Below are positions 36,295 to 49,107 of a stretch of 64,000 bases of DNA, in pieces. Location of the stretch: contig JAFCIZ010000002.1 in assembly GCA_017871115.1 (NCBI GenBank), positions 3,989,501 to 4,053,500 on the forward strand, in the 5' to 3' direction. Each line of letters begins with the position of its first letter. Position 1 is the first letter of the stretch. A model generated the notes under the pieces. That model saw nothing but the letters and a program-made list of their open reading frames with translations. It was not told the DNA's origin and did no database searches. Source of the stretch: Cunninghamella blakesleeana (Eukaryota; Mucoromycota; Mucoromycetes; Mucorales; Cunninghamellaceae). The position numbers were made by a program, and so were the translations under genes.

Positions 36295-38020
36295 ATGTCA
36301 AAAACAACACCAACATTAGCCACTTCATCGGCTTCAACATCAATTACAACTAGAAAAAATAATATCATGTCATTTAAATATCTTTTAGCAGCGTCTATTC
36401 TTCTTAGAATTGTACTTTTATTATATGGCGAATGGCAAGATGCTAATATGACAGTAAAATATACAGATATAGATTATGTTGTATTTACCGATGCTGCTAG
36501 ATTTATCGTTCAGGGACAATCACCTTATGAAAGAGCTACCTATCGATATACGCCCTTGTTAGCCATTCTATTAACACCCAATATACTATGGTTTTATTCG
36601 TTCGGAAAATGTTTGTTTGCTTTAGCAGATATTGGTGTAGGATATATTATACATCAAATTTTGATATTACGTGGTATGCCATCCCAAAGGGCATTATGGT
36701 TTGATGCTTTATGGTTACTAAATCCAATGGTTGCAAATATATCCACACGTGGTAATGCAGAGTCACTACTTGGTATAATGGTATTGGGGACTTTATACTT
36801 TATTTTAACAAGAAAGTTTTATCTATCCTGCTTTATGTTTGGATTAGCTGTGCATTTTAAGATTTATCCGATTATTTATGCCGTCACTTTACTCTTTTTA
36901 TTGGATAATGATCGATATGGAGATCCTATCCAATCATGGCCATCTATCATCTATTCATACCAACAGTTACGTTTATCATTTTTAAATTTTACAATTCCTC
37001 ATTTAGCAACAAAATTAGGCATTACAATAAATAGCAACACCTCATCCATGAACAATAATAATAGTAAAGATATAAACAAAAAGAACGATTGGAAATATTG
37101 GTTTATTGAAATATTACAACAAACCACCTTATTTTTCTCACCTACAAGAATAATGTTTGGGCTCTGCAGCGGAAGTGTATTTTTTTCATTAACATGGTTT
37201 ATGTACCAGTTGTAAGTTAAAATAATAGCAAGAATATATATATATAAAAGTACTATTTGTTAATTCATCCATTAATTTATTTATTTATTTTAGATACGGA
37301 CATGAATTTTTACATGAAACCTATCTTTATCATGTGACCCGACAAGATCATCGACATAATTTTTCACTCTGGTTCTATCAAATGTACCTTGGACTCGAAC
37401 ATCGATGGATGGGTTTATTGGCATTCATACCTCAATTATTATTAGTAACTGTTACGGGCATTGTATTTGCTAAGGATATTTTTTTTGCATGCTTTATTCA
37501 AACATTTCTATTTGTTACATTTAACAAAGTTTGTACATCCCAGGTAAACAAGCGTAAACAGACACAAATAAACAAATTTATAGAAAAACAATATATTAAT
37601 TTATTTGTTTATTTTTCATTTATATTAGTACTTTATGTGGTATATATGTTTATTTCCATTAGTATTACCATCAACTGATATTTCATTTAGATGGAAAGGA
37701 GCATCACTAGTATTAGCATGGATTATAAGTCAAGTAAGTTTATAATAATAATGATGATAATAATAAAAATAATATGCTGGTGGTACATCGCTATTTATTT
37801 ACACATTTATTTATATACTTATTTATAGGCACTTTGGTTGCAATCTGCCTATCAATTAGAATTTATGGGTGAAAATACATTTATATCATTATGGATATCT
37901 AGTATTCTATTTTTTATAAGCAATTGTTGGATAGTTGTTTCATTTATATTAAACCATCAATATGAACGTGTATATGGTAAAAATGGTCGAATAAGGTCCA
38001 TTTATTTCATACGTCCTTAA
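36295..38020 (+). CDS. GPI14: GPI mannosyltransferase 1 (PIG-M)
   Basis: Four exons (36295-37211, 37294-37543, 37629-37733, 37829-38020) give 487 residues. It is a multi-pass ER membrane protein that adds the first alpha-1,4 mannose to the GPI anchor precursor using dolichol-phosphate-mannose. The lumenal acidic motif of this GT-C family is visible in VKYTDIDYVVF, followed by YERATYRYTPLLA, LNPMVANISTRGNAESLLG and FGLAVHFKIYPIIYA. The later WYICLFPLVLP segment spans splice junctions correctly. An Asn-rich insert (about residues 245-265) is extra. It is normally partnered by PBN1/PIG-X. Confidence 0.93.
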
Positions 38021-38346
38021 ATATTATATATATATATATTCCAATAAATGCTTCTTTAATTAGTTATTCCTATTATCCATTTATAGTTACTTTTCAAAAA
38101 GGTTTTGTACTAAATTATAATGCCAAGCAAATTGCGTTTCAAAATTATAAAAAAAAAATACATAAATGGAAAAAAGAAAAAAAATGTATATAAATGGAAA
38201 AAAAATATTTGCATTGTTTCTTTTTCTTTTTCTTTTTTTTTCTATTGAAGAGCAATAATAAAAACAATGAGGTAATTTATGATCTTTTATACATTTATAT
38301 TATATTAACATAAACGTATGTACTAACAACAACAACAATAATAATA

Positions 38347-38804
38347 ATGAATAGTGAACACGTATCAATGCCCAAAGTTGAAAATTATCCTTCCTCCCAA
38401 ATTTCCATGTCTACTGAAGTTAATACTACCGAACAATTAAAACTACAAGATGGTATGCACACACATATAATTTTTAATCATGATTTTGTATTTATATTCT
38501 AACACTTTCTTGTTTTATATAGAAAACGCTACTAATTCCATGCTAAGGTAACATTTCATTAATATTATTTCTATAGTTACTATTATCAAAATTACTATTA
38601 TTATAATTAAATATTAATTCTATTTAGATTAAGAGGAGGAGGTTGCGTTAAAGGTTGTTTGGAAACTATATGCTGTTGTTGCGCTCTTGAAGCCATCTGG
38701 TAAGAAATAAATAAATAAATAAATAGTGAGTGCGTTATTTTTATTGCAGTTATTTATTATTATTATTATTATTATTGTTTTGTTATTATAGTTGCTGTAA
38801 GTAA
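38347..38804 (+). CDS. Small cysteine-rich tail-anchored CYSTM protein
   Basis: Four tiny exons (38347-38452, 38523-38547, 38628-38699, 38792-38804) encode 71 residues. The N-terminal half is polar. The C-terminus is RGGGCVKGCLETICCCCALEAICCCK, a run of Cys within a hydrophobic helix, which is the hallmark of the CYSTM module. Proteins of this type are tail-anchored and linked to stress and metal/redox tolerance in fungi and plants. A second ending is possible: the last exon contains a perfect GTAAGT donor at 38797, and splicing to 38887 would replace the final K by ELDEICC and stop at 38912 (77 residues). Both versions keep frame. Too short for routine ORF calling. Confidence 0.75.
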
Positions 38805-38912
38805 AAACCTGATCCTAATAGCCGATTACTTATTTAAAAGTAATACAAAATGTGCCTTTTTTTAATAACCTTAATTTTTTTTATAGGTGAGCTTGATGAA
38901 ATATGCTGCTAA

Positions 38913-40349
38913 TGAGATAATAAATATTTAATCTATTTACTATTCAAATTTTCATATATTTATCATTATTATTACTATTAATATTATTATTATTTTTATT
39001 ATTATTATTATCATTATTATTTATTATATAACCATTAGGTAGATTAGTTGAAATAAATAACTCATTATTTAGTTTATTATTTATTTTTACTAATCTTTTA
39101 AATCCTGTTTGCTTTTTTTATAAAAAATATCTCAAGTTTCACAAAATATTTTTTAGTATTTCTCAAATTGTAAAATATGTTCAATGACGATATCTGTACT
39201 TTGTTCGCAATAGTGTAACTATTTCTTCATTTCTTTTTTATTGGTTTAGAATTTACTTTTTTTTTTTCGCATTGTCTCCAATATCAATATTATCATTATC
39301 CTGCTCCGCATCTACTTTTACAAGTATAATGATCTTAAAAATAAAATTCAACCAAACTTTGTATCACAATTTATATGTTTGTGAATATATATATATATAT
39401 ATTCCTTTATATAAGTTATTCACTAATTTCTTACTCAAGACATAGTAAACCGTTACATAATGATGTACTTCTATAATACTATTGTGTTATATATGCATGA
39501 TCAGTTTGGTTTTAGTTGCATTGCTTAAGGTTTCATTAGCTTAGATTTGTAGTCTTTGAAAAGTTCCGATATTTACCAAAAGTAACGACAAGAGCTCTCT
39601 TGTAAAAGTTTATTTCAAATTTACACTTCAAAAACAAATCTTTTCATGTAAATTTTAATTATTTATAAAGTATAACCAATCCTGTTTTAACTGTGATTTG
39701 AAGTATTTATATAAAAATAAATATTACCTTTATTTCTTTTTATCTCTATAAATAAAACCACTTCATATCAAATGCAACGCTGTGCAAAAAAAAAAGAGTC
39801 ATATTCAATTATTATTATTTTATATAGGCAATCAATTTACCAACCATAATTTGACTAATTGATAAGTATGTAATGGAGCATAACAACTTTTTTTATATTT
39901 ACTTTTCAACCATTTCATAGATTGATGATTAATAACTCATGGTTTAGTGAAAACCTATTATTTAAACATTGGTATAACATCTTTTTATATTTTAACTAAT
40001 GATGGTGTTCTTGAAAAACTAAAATAAAATAACTGAATGGAATAAATATCTATTCAATAATAAAAATATTATATGTACAAGAAAAATTCACTGTAGTAAA
40101 TTACAAATATTTACACGTTATACTATTCGTATTTAATAAGTTTAAAATAAATATTTTTCCCTGAAAGGTTGACCATGTTAAGGATACAGTGCTTATGGTT
40201 ATTTTAGTAATATATATATATATATATATATATAATTATTTAGAATTACATCTGATATAGATATTTTAACAACTAACTCTACGCCAATATATATAGAGAT
40301 TACTTATAATATTACAAAATATACAAAAGTCAAATTATTTAGTGAAGTT

Positions 40350-40394
<45 letters not shown>

Positions 40395-40396
40395 AG
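38913..40396. other. Gene-poor AT-rich spacer ending in a long poly-A tract
   Basis: No coding potential recognised. It includes ATT microsatellites (38757-38776, 38985-39020), AT runs (39385-39402, 40209-40234) and about 40 consecutive A (around 40353-40392) that directly abut the catalase relic. Confidence 0.5.
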
Positions 40397-41641
40397 CCTT
40401 TATTTGCTAGATTTTCAACTGTACATGGAGAATTAGGTGGTGCCAATACAATTTGTGATCCCTGTGGTTTTGCATTCAAATTTTATACAGAAGTTGAGAT
40501 GCCGTCGGTAATAATACTACCAATTTTTGTTGGTAATCCACTTAAACTCACTGATTTTATTCATTCGCAAAAATGTATTCCAAAAGCCAATTTAAAGATC
40601 TGCTTAGGATTTCTTATCTTTATTACCAAAATCTTCTCAAATTACTATATTATTTAATAATTAAGGTACCCTGATGGTTTCCATCGTATACACGGTTTGA
40701 CTTTTATTAATAAGCAAAATGAACATTAATACGTTAAATAAAATTTTATAGCTCAACAGAGTGTTCAAAATATAAAAACAGGAAAAGTGGAAGAATTAAT
40801 CAGTAAAGAATCCGATTATGCTACGGATAATCTCTATAGTGCTGTTGAAATGGGAATTTTCTTGTATAGGTGTTGAAAGTTTAAGTCATAAAACATGAAG
40901 ATGTCAGGCCATACTGTTGGAAGATATTTAATACCACCAAAAGTTTTATTTCATGATAAATTAATTTATAATTCTACCTATTTGTTATTGCTGTATTTGC
41001 CATATAATAACAATATTAAATGACTTCTTAATCTATAATACACTTATACTTCTATGAAATATTTAATATTTATTATAAAATTATCACTATGTACCTGGAA
41101 TGAAATAAACCATTTATATTAGCTTATCCTATACTATAACTATAAATCTCTCAATCCCACAGATTCATTAGCATATACATACTTTAAACTCCATTCTAAT
41201 CCACGTTATCTTCACCAGAAAACTCTATAATTCCATTTTATACTATGTAATATATAAATTAAACCTATTGTCACTAATCTACCAAAAAATGTAAATATAG
41301 CACTTATTTATTTTTACTGTTACTATTCCTGCTAATAATTCAATTAAACATAAATCCGAGCTTAACTCTTTTTGTAGACCCAAAGATCTACACAGTTCTA
41401 TATTGATAAATTCACCTTTACTATTGAGGGCAATGCAGGTAGACATACCTGTAAATTAACAGACAAAGACTTCATTCAATTTGGTAATTTATATAACCTC
41501 TTCCCAATAAAGAAAAGAATGACAATAAATATTATCACTGACGATCTATTTGGTGTTATAAAAGAAATCTATGGTTGTCAGATTCGACACTTCAGGTGTG
41601 CTGACCCTGAATTTGATCAACGTGTTGAGAGAGCGCTGTAA
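40397..41641 (+). pseudogene. Catalase pseudogene (5'-truncated, multiple stops and frameshifts)
   Basis: Three blocks on one strand, in catalase order, match heme catalase. Block A (40397 to about 40730): ARFSTVHGELGGANT, CGFAFKFYTEVE, PLKLTDFIHSQK and, after two in-frame stops at conserved spacing, YPDGFHRIHG. Block B (about 40752-40860): QQSVQNIKTGKVEELISK, SDYATDNLYSAVEMG. Block C (about 41355-41641): LNSFCRPKDL, a frameshift, then EGNAGRH, FGNLYNLF and QIRHFRCADPEFDQRVERAL with a natural stop. The N-terminal part with the catalytic His and the later heme-Tyr region are absent or unrecognisable, and conserved Arg are changed (RDPRG to CDPCG). It is therefore a dead copy; a functional catalase presumably exists elsewhere. 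Confidence 0.85.
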
Positions 41642-43006
41642 ATAAAATGCTTGCTAAAAAATAGCTTTTTAGTATATCGAAAAATAAAAATAAAGAAACA
41701 TTGATTTTTTGGTGGAATTTTTTTTTACTTTATTTTATTCCTGTAAAATGTGATTGGTTTGTAGAAATAATATGTAAACATATATACTGATTCTTAATAT
41801 CATGATCATATTTATTTGATTTGCTTTTATTTATATACTAAAAACAACTAGATTGAAATTATTTTCGAAAAAGCACCTTATTTTTAATAGATAATTATAT
41901 ATAATAAATGATATTCATGCTCATTCTATTCAATTAACAAAATAAATCACTATATAGTTGATCATTTACCAACAAATGATAAACTTCTCTTCTTTTAATT
42001 CCTAATATGTGAAAAATTCAAAGATTATCAATTTAATAAATTACAAGGTTATTTATTTTCTATTATTATTTTTAAATTTTACCTTGACTTGGTAGAATAA
42101 ATGTTATCTCACTAATCATACAACTTCGATGAAATACTAGCAGCAATAGCTTGAGTTAAATAAGCAAAAAATCACATATATATTAAATATATTTTTTACT
42201 TAATTAGAAGTCACACTGTCAACCTATCAATACTATCAAATTGTATCCTATAAAGCCGATATAACAAAAGTTATAATATTTGAATTAATTATATATATTG
42301 TTAATAATTAAATCCATTAATATATATGTAATTTTTTTCCTACATATTGACTCAAGTTAATTTATTTATAGGATTAAAGGTATTATTTTTAGCCAAAATC
42401 TATCGTTGGCAATATCACTTCTGTGATTCACCTTTTCTCCTTAAGTCTTCTATTTATGCTATCTATCACTTGGTTTAAATACAAAAGGATATTCGCTCTA
42501 TCGAGAGGGATTGTATATCTGACAGCGGTAGATAATCATAATTTTTATTACTATAATTATTTTGTATTTTTTAAAATACTTTAGTTGGTTCATTTTATTT
42601 CGGTTTATCCCCATTTTATTTTATTATTATATTAATCTTATTAGGTTCACTACTTTTTCGCTTGTTAATATTTCCATTTTATAACTTCTATCTGCAAATA
42701 AATTAAAGTAAAAATAAGTTCGTTTTATTTTTTAATATATATAGTCAAAAGCTATATTATTCAAATGTTAAAAAAATACAGGTCATAAAAAGGTTGTAAA
42801 AAATATAAATTTATTCATAACTGATAAAATAAAGATATATGGTTATATAAAAATGTTTGAATATTTATACAGTAATTAATAAGGAATAGTAAATAAAGGT
42901 AACGGTAATTAAATATATTTCAAAAGGACGTTGGACACGTAGGGATTAAAAAAGATGTTATAAATTTAAGGACAATGCAATATCGTCATTTTTAGTTATT
43001 CTCGGA
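41642..43006. other. Spacer downstream of the catalase relic
   Basis: No gene recognised. Around 42370-42530 a short plus-strand stretch reads as protein (GLKVLFLAKIYRW, then KDIRSIERDCISDSG) with one stop; this could be another relic, family unknown. The remainder is A/T-rich. Confidence 0.35.
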
Positions 43007-43155
43007 TTAATGACCAATTGCATCATCTTCAACATCAGTTCGGTCACCTTTACCGTGAATGAAATAGAATAATGGAGCGACTATGATCATAGCAACACCA
43101 ACTCCTATTTATTTTTAATAAACAAAAATATGAATAAAAGTATTAGTGATAGGTT

Positions 43156-43202
<47 letters not shown>

Positions 43203-45293
43203 ACGTATGTTTTATATCACTCTTACCAGTAAATAAGTATGTGATTTTTGGCTCTACAGCAACAGGAACCAAAGCAAAAGCTAACAGAGAAGAAACACAG
43301 TTTGTGAATAAGAATAAGCCCATAACAAGTGATTTCATAGAAACGGGAGCTTTTTTGTAAGCATATTCTAAACCAGTAATGGAAGCAAAGATTTCACTAA
43401 TACCAACAAGAACATAAGCTGGGATTGATAGAGCAACCGATACATTATTTTTGCGACCTTGAATGTCACTATAGTATGGAGGGCTATTATAAATTAAAGA
43501 TTGTATACCAGCACAATAAAACATAGCAGCAGCTGCAAAGATAAAACCAAAGGTGATACGTAAAATAGGACCGGGTGACATATGGATTCGGCGTAATCCG
43601 GGATATATAAAGGAATCAAAAATAGGAATGGCAATGATCAAAGTTAAAGGATTAATATTTTGAATAATATCATTTGGAACATCACCAGTAAGCATTGTAG
43701 CAGTTTGAGAAACTAAATTATTGCTCATTTGAGAAAAGCATAACCAGTAAATAGGATACCAACAAAATACAACACAAGCACGGAAAGCACGTCTTAACTC
43801 ATCTACAAATACATCGTCCCAGGTTATAGAAGAACTCATCTCCGGATGAGATTTCAATAGATTAGAAGGTTTAGCAGCTTCTAACTTTCTACCATTTTTG
43901 AAGGCAACTTTTAATACTTTGGCCACTTCAATGAAAATACTACCACGAACTTCACTTTCAACATAATAGTTTTTACCCAAAATAACAATAGCTATGCCGG
44001 GAACAAACATGCAAAGGGGTAAAAGATATGAACTCCAGAACCCTATATATTTTTCCATTGTAGTAGTAGCAATAGCAGATAATGAACCAACATTGATACC
44101 AAGATAAAACATATTAAAGATCTTTTGATAGGTAGCTAAATAAATTGATATGGAATTAATTCGAAATTTTGTTGTATGCTTTTTTTTATTATTTTGCATA
44201 TAAGTTATATTTTTAGTATCCTTTATTCTTTCGAAATATAGCATTCATATCCGACTAAACACTTACCTTGTGGTGTTATGATTACACGAGTTCCATCAGC
44301 AAGCGTTTTGACATAAGGTTTTTTTGTCTGATATTGTTCAGCAACTAAAGGGCTATTAAATATTGTAAAAAAAAAAAATCGTTACTTTAATAATATCAAA
44401 AAATCATTTAAAATTGTTATAATTAACGAATGAATTACCTCACATTAGCTTTAATACCTGTAATTAATAATAATAAATAAATAATAATAATAATAATAAT
44501 AATAATAGTAATAGTAATAGTAATAGTAATAATATATATATGTAAATTCAATTAATTACTAGACAGATATAATCTTTTTTTAGACTTTTATTTTTATTTA
44601 TATTATATTATTTTTACCTCCAGTTCCAAGGCCAATTACAATTAAGGAAACAATAAACCCTATAAAATATCAATGTAATATAACAATTTTCCATAAGTAA
44701 ATAGTAAATGAAGTCTTTTTAAAATAAACTTACCTGGAAAAGCGGCACCATTTTGAATAGCAATAGGTAATGACGACAGTGTTAAAATTAATAAACCAGC
44801 GAAATAAATAAGAGAGAATAAAAGAATAGTTTTATATTTTCCCAAATATCCATCGGCAATAATAGCACTAAAGGATAATATATTATGTACAAATTAGTTC
44901 TATGAATTTATAAATATATACATAAACATATTTATATTAATATATATATATATATAATTACCCAATAACAGGTGTAAGATAACAGAAGAATTGGAAAAAA
45001 GTAGTTAAAGCAGTTGCAGTTTGTTGGCCACGCCCAAGAGCGCCAGGTTGTTCAGCAGGATAGCCCCCTTCAGGATGTGGAAACTGAATATAATTTTGAA
45101 AAGGGCCATTAAGACCGTAGAATGTAAATCTTTCGCAAAATTCGATTAATATAACCAAATATGCGGATTTAGGAATGGTATCAGAAGTTTCGCGTAATTC
45201 AGCCCAATCTTTTTCAGTAGGTTCTCTATATTGTTCATCACCTTCTTCACCTTTAAATGACATAACGCTATTCTCTTTCTTTTCTTCCATCAT
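43007..45293 (-). CDS. PTR2: Proton-coupled di/tripeptide transporter (POT/PTR2)
   Basis: Multi-exon gene; start MMEEKKENSVMSFKG, end VEDDAIGH. It is a major-facilitator peptide symporter of the plasma membrane. The family's first helix signature ILIEFCERFTFYGLNGP contains the ExxER-like proton-coupling residues. The fungal Tyr/Asn motif, the FNMFYLGINVGSLSA helix and GLEYAYKKAP...MGLFLFTNC near the end are all typical of PTR2. A cytosolic loop (EVAKVLKVAFKNGRKLEAAK) links the halves. The protein imports small peptides as nitrogen source. A 24-nt tandem repeat lies just upstream of the start. Exon borders between 44250 and 44960 are short and only approximately placed. Confidence 0.93.
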
Positions 45294-45315
45294 TTATGTT
45301 TTTTTATTAATTAAT

Positions 45316-45397
45316 ACAATAATAAAAATAACAATAACAATAATAATAAAAATAACAATAACAATAATAATAAAAATAACAATAACAATAATAATAA
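45316..45397. repeat. 24-nt minisatellite upstream of PTR2
   Basis: About three tandem copies of a 24-nt unit made of AATAATAAAAATAAC plus CAATAACAAT-type triplets, starting about 25 nt before the PTR2 start codon (in its 5' leader or promoter). Confidence 0.8.
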
Positions 45398-45698
45398 AAA
45401 GAAAAAGAAATAGAAAAAGAAGAAAGAAAACAAGGTGGATTTTTATTATGTAAATCAGCAAACCTAAAAAGGGTTTGACATGTTACACTAAATCAAGAAA
45501 TAGAAGACTGGGATATCTTGTAGTGCTATTAAGGGTTTATAAATTGTAATTTTATTAAAAAATAATGGTCATTGAAGATTATTATCCCACGAACTTTTGT
45601 AACTTTCTCTTATCATAAATAACTTTTGTATAAAAAAGGTAAATCTTACCATTTTAATTTTTAATGAGAAAATATAATATACTTTTTTTATTTATTTT

Positions 45699-46705
45699 CT
45701 AAATAGTTTGTAATGAACTATAAAACTTGGTTACTCTAGGATGAGCTTGTACTTTGGATGGCTGGAAGTTAAGAATTTGTAAAGATTCTAATGATGTAGC
45801 TCTTGATAATGCAACATAGGCCTGTCCTTTTTCAAAAATTTGTCCAAGATCCACCCTTACTCGTTCTAACGTTTGTCCTTGACTTTTATGAATAGACATT
45901 GCCCAGGCTAATAACAATGGTACTTGCGATCGTGATGCTATTTCTTTTCCACCTGGTTTATAAATATAAATTAGTCCCACTATATCCATAATAAGCTCTT
46001 TTTTTTTTCTGATCACATGCACAAACTTTTTCCAAATTTTCCTTTTTTCTGTTTTCCGATAAAGTTTTTTTTTTTTTTTTTACCTGGAAGTTCTATTGTC
46101 CAACGGTCGTTTTCAATTACTATTTCTCTGCCATCCATAAATTGTACAATTGGGTACCCATTTTGAATTATTTCAGTTACATTTTTTTCAGTATCTCTAT
46201 CTCTATTATTTCCTCTATTTGGGGGTAAAACTTCGTATATTTTTTCTTTAGTTCTATATTTTCCTTGACCAGCAAATCCAACAACAATACCTAGTGATCC
46301 ATTTACTAACTTAGAATCAAAGTTTTTGAGCAACATAACCTGTGCATTCTTTTTTAAACGAATGGTTGCCGGTGCAATACACCATTCTACTTTGGTTTTA
46401 TCTCCAGTATCTACTGCTGAAAATGATTTATAGTCTCCTTTTAATGCTTCCAACCTTGTATTATTTGACATTTCTACTTGTCTTCTTAATGGATATCTAA
46501 TAATAGTGCAAAATACATCATATATATAAATAAATAAATATATTGTTATTATTGTTATCATCATTATTATTAGTATCAGTATATATTACAATTCTGTTGG
46601 TTCTATCGTTGATTCAGGTAAAGATCGGTCTAATGATTTAAATAACTGAATAGCCTCATCCGATAATTTTCCAAGTCTCATTTCATTAAGAATATCAACA
46701 AACCC

Positions 46706-46737
<32 letters not shown>

Positions 46738-48730
46738 CGTGTTAGTCAGTATAAAAAATATAAATGGTTAAATAATACGATATTGCCTACTCTGATCCTT
46801 TTGTCGAAATACATGAGTTAACATCACAGTACTGTTAATAACTTTTGACCATGTTTTTGATTCAAATGTAAATATACAATCTCGATGTTGGTTTACGGGA
46901 GGCAATTGGAAAAAATCACCAGTAACAATCAGCTTTTTATAATTGTATAATATAATATAATAAAAGGGAAGAAGATTAAAAAAACCTTATATCCATTTCA
47001 TGTGAGATATTGATTGCATACATATACACATATATATATTACCTGAATACCACCAAAGGGAGCATTAGAACCTCGAATGATTCTAGCTAATCCTTCAAGC
47101 TTATCAAATAATTCACCATCTACCATTGATACTAAGGTTTTTTAAAAAACAAAATGAAAGTATCACCTATTAATTCCATTATCATGTAATAATAGCTTTA
47201 ATCTATTTATTATTTTTATTGTTTCTTTTAAAAGAATTTACTCTCATCAATAATTAACACCTTTGTCTGTAACCATCGCTCATTTGCCTTTTTATTTGAC
47301 ATAACTTTAGCTTTTAGCTTTTCTAATTCTTCGTTCCCTAATCCAATTCCAGCAAAACTAAAGTATATAAAGATGGAGTTTTTTTAGTAAATAATACCAA
47401 TAATAATATATGAATTAATTAATGTACCTATGCAGTGTTGTCCCACTAATATTACATGCAGCAATACCTGTTGATGCTGTAACTGCAACACCATTCTTAT
47501 ATTTATCTTTTAAAGATTTAATAATTGCTCTTAATAAAACAGATTTGCCAGTACCTAGTATCAATGTAATGAAAATAATTATGTTAAATGATACTATATT
47601 ATTTCTTCCATAAAGCACACTATATGAATATTACCAGCTGAACCAGTGAAGAATAAACTTTTACGTTCGTTTAAAACCATACTAAGAACACGCTGCTGTT
47701 CATTAGATAAAGTAGGTGTGTAGTCATCTTGACTATTTTTTTTAAACGATGATATATAAGTTCTGCTTTTTTTAGACGGTGGCATATTATTAAAACGAGT
47801 GTTATGGTTAGATATATTATTAAAAGTGGATATTGGTGTTACTGTAGATCCAGCTGAGAAAAAATTATTCATTATTTTATTAGATGACGACGATCCAAAA
47901 CGAGAAGATCCATAAGGGTTAGGCTTCACAAATGTTGTCGATGAATTATGTCTAAATAAGTGTCCAGACGTTGTGTTTGAATTTGATTCTGATATTAGCG
48001 AGGAAGCTTTTTTAAATGAAGATGGCAAATCTCGTGAAGGTCTTGATTCTAGAGTCGGTGTAGCAGCAGGTATATAATCTTCAGGAATGTGATAAGAGTT
48101 TACGACCTTTTCAGGATTATATACAGGAAGATTGATGGGTTTTGAAAATTTTGGGTAAATCTTATGTTTTATAGGTATAGATTCCATTGAATTATTATTT
48201 GACGATGACGAATCTTCTAAATCTAGAATTATCGCATCGTTTTCTTGACTTGAAAATTGTGGTAAAGTTTTTTTATATTGATGTTTATTAGTTAAAGTAA
48301 ATTTATTATATGATGGCATATCAATTACATGGCTTGCTTGAATAGAGGAAGATGAAGAATGCTGACTATTATTATTAATAATAGTTTTATTTTTATTAGG
48401 AAGTACTAATCCACTTGAAGATTTTACATAATTGGTTGATTGAAAAGATGCATTAATGTTACCACTATTAGCTCCAACATTATTACGTTGCTTATTATTT
48501 TTTTGAGTGAAATGAGAAGAGCTAAGCGCTTTTTGTTCATACATAATTAAATTATCTTCAAAATCATCATCTTCGGTAAGATCATAAAAAGTTCGCTTTT
48601 CAGCTTGAGGTGATTGCATTCCATTATTATTATAATTATTATTGGTACTGTTATCATTCCTATTGAATGTATTAGATTTCTTAAAGAAATCAAGTATAGT
48701 TCCGGTTTTTTTTTCTTTATTAAAATTCAT
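45699..48730 (-). CDS. PIF1: PIF1 5'-3' DNA helicase
   Basis: About eight exons. A long low-complexity Ser/Asn N-terminus (exon 1, ~365 residues) precedes the helicase core. Walker A spans an intron ([16 protein letters not shown]), followed by [16 protein letters not shown], Walker B IIDE with [13 protein letters not shown] (Pif1 signature), [27 protein letters not shown], and the final [17 protein letters not shown] and [14 protein letters not shown]1 unwinds G-quadruplexes and RNA-DNA hybrids, limits telomerase and acts in nuclei and mitochondria. A PIP-box-like [10 protein letters not shown] lies at residues 9-18, suggesting PCNA contact; no mitochondrial presequence is evident. Upstream GCGCG boxes suggest S-phase expression. 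Confidence 0.95.
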
Positions 48731-48858
48731 TTTACTATTTTAATAAAAACTTTTGTTTATACTAATAAAAGAATGTTTAGTAAAATAGTAAACAGATCGT
48801 AATGAATTGAAACGAAGAAAGAAGGAAAAAAGCTGAATTTTTTATTTTTAAAAAAAAA

Positions 48859-48880
48859 GCGCGCCTCCAAAAACGCGCCA
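48859..48880 (-). promoter_or_regulatory. Paired GCGCG boxes upstream of PIF1
   Basis: Two GC-rich cores, AAGCGCGCCTCC and AAACGCGCCAC, lie within 22 nt, about 130-150 nt upstream of the PIF1 ATG, flanked by A/T runs. This layout matches E2F/MBF-type sites and echoes the box before POL3. Confidence 0.45.
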
Positions 48881-49107
48881 CATTTTTTTTTAGATAATTT
48901 GAAACGCCATTATAATTTCTCTCTCGCATTAATGTAATTTTCGATAGCTTTTTATATCTCACATTTATGAACATTATCAAAATAAACATTTCTATTTATT
49001 AATATTGATTATTTTCAAAGAAGATATATTAAAATCAAAATAGTGTACAAAAATAAATATATATTTATATATATATATGAAGAAAATTACATATACGAAC
49101 AAAAAAA

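Noticed and set aside
38913..43006. Transposon hypothesis for the gene-poor 4 kb block
   Set aside because: No terminal inverted repeats, target-site duplications, reverse transcriptase or transposase motifs were seen; the only recognisable protein trace is catalase.
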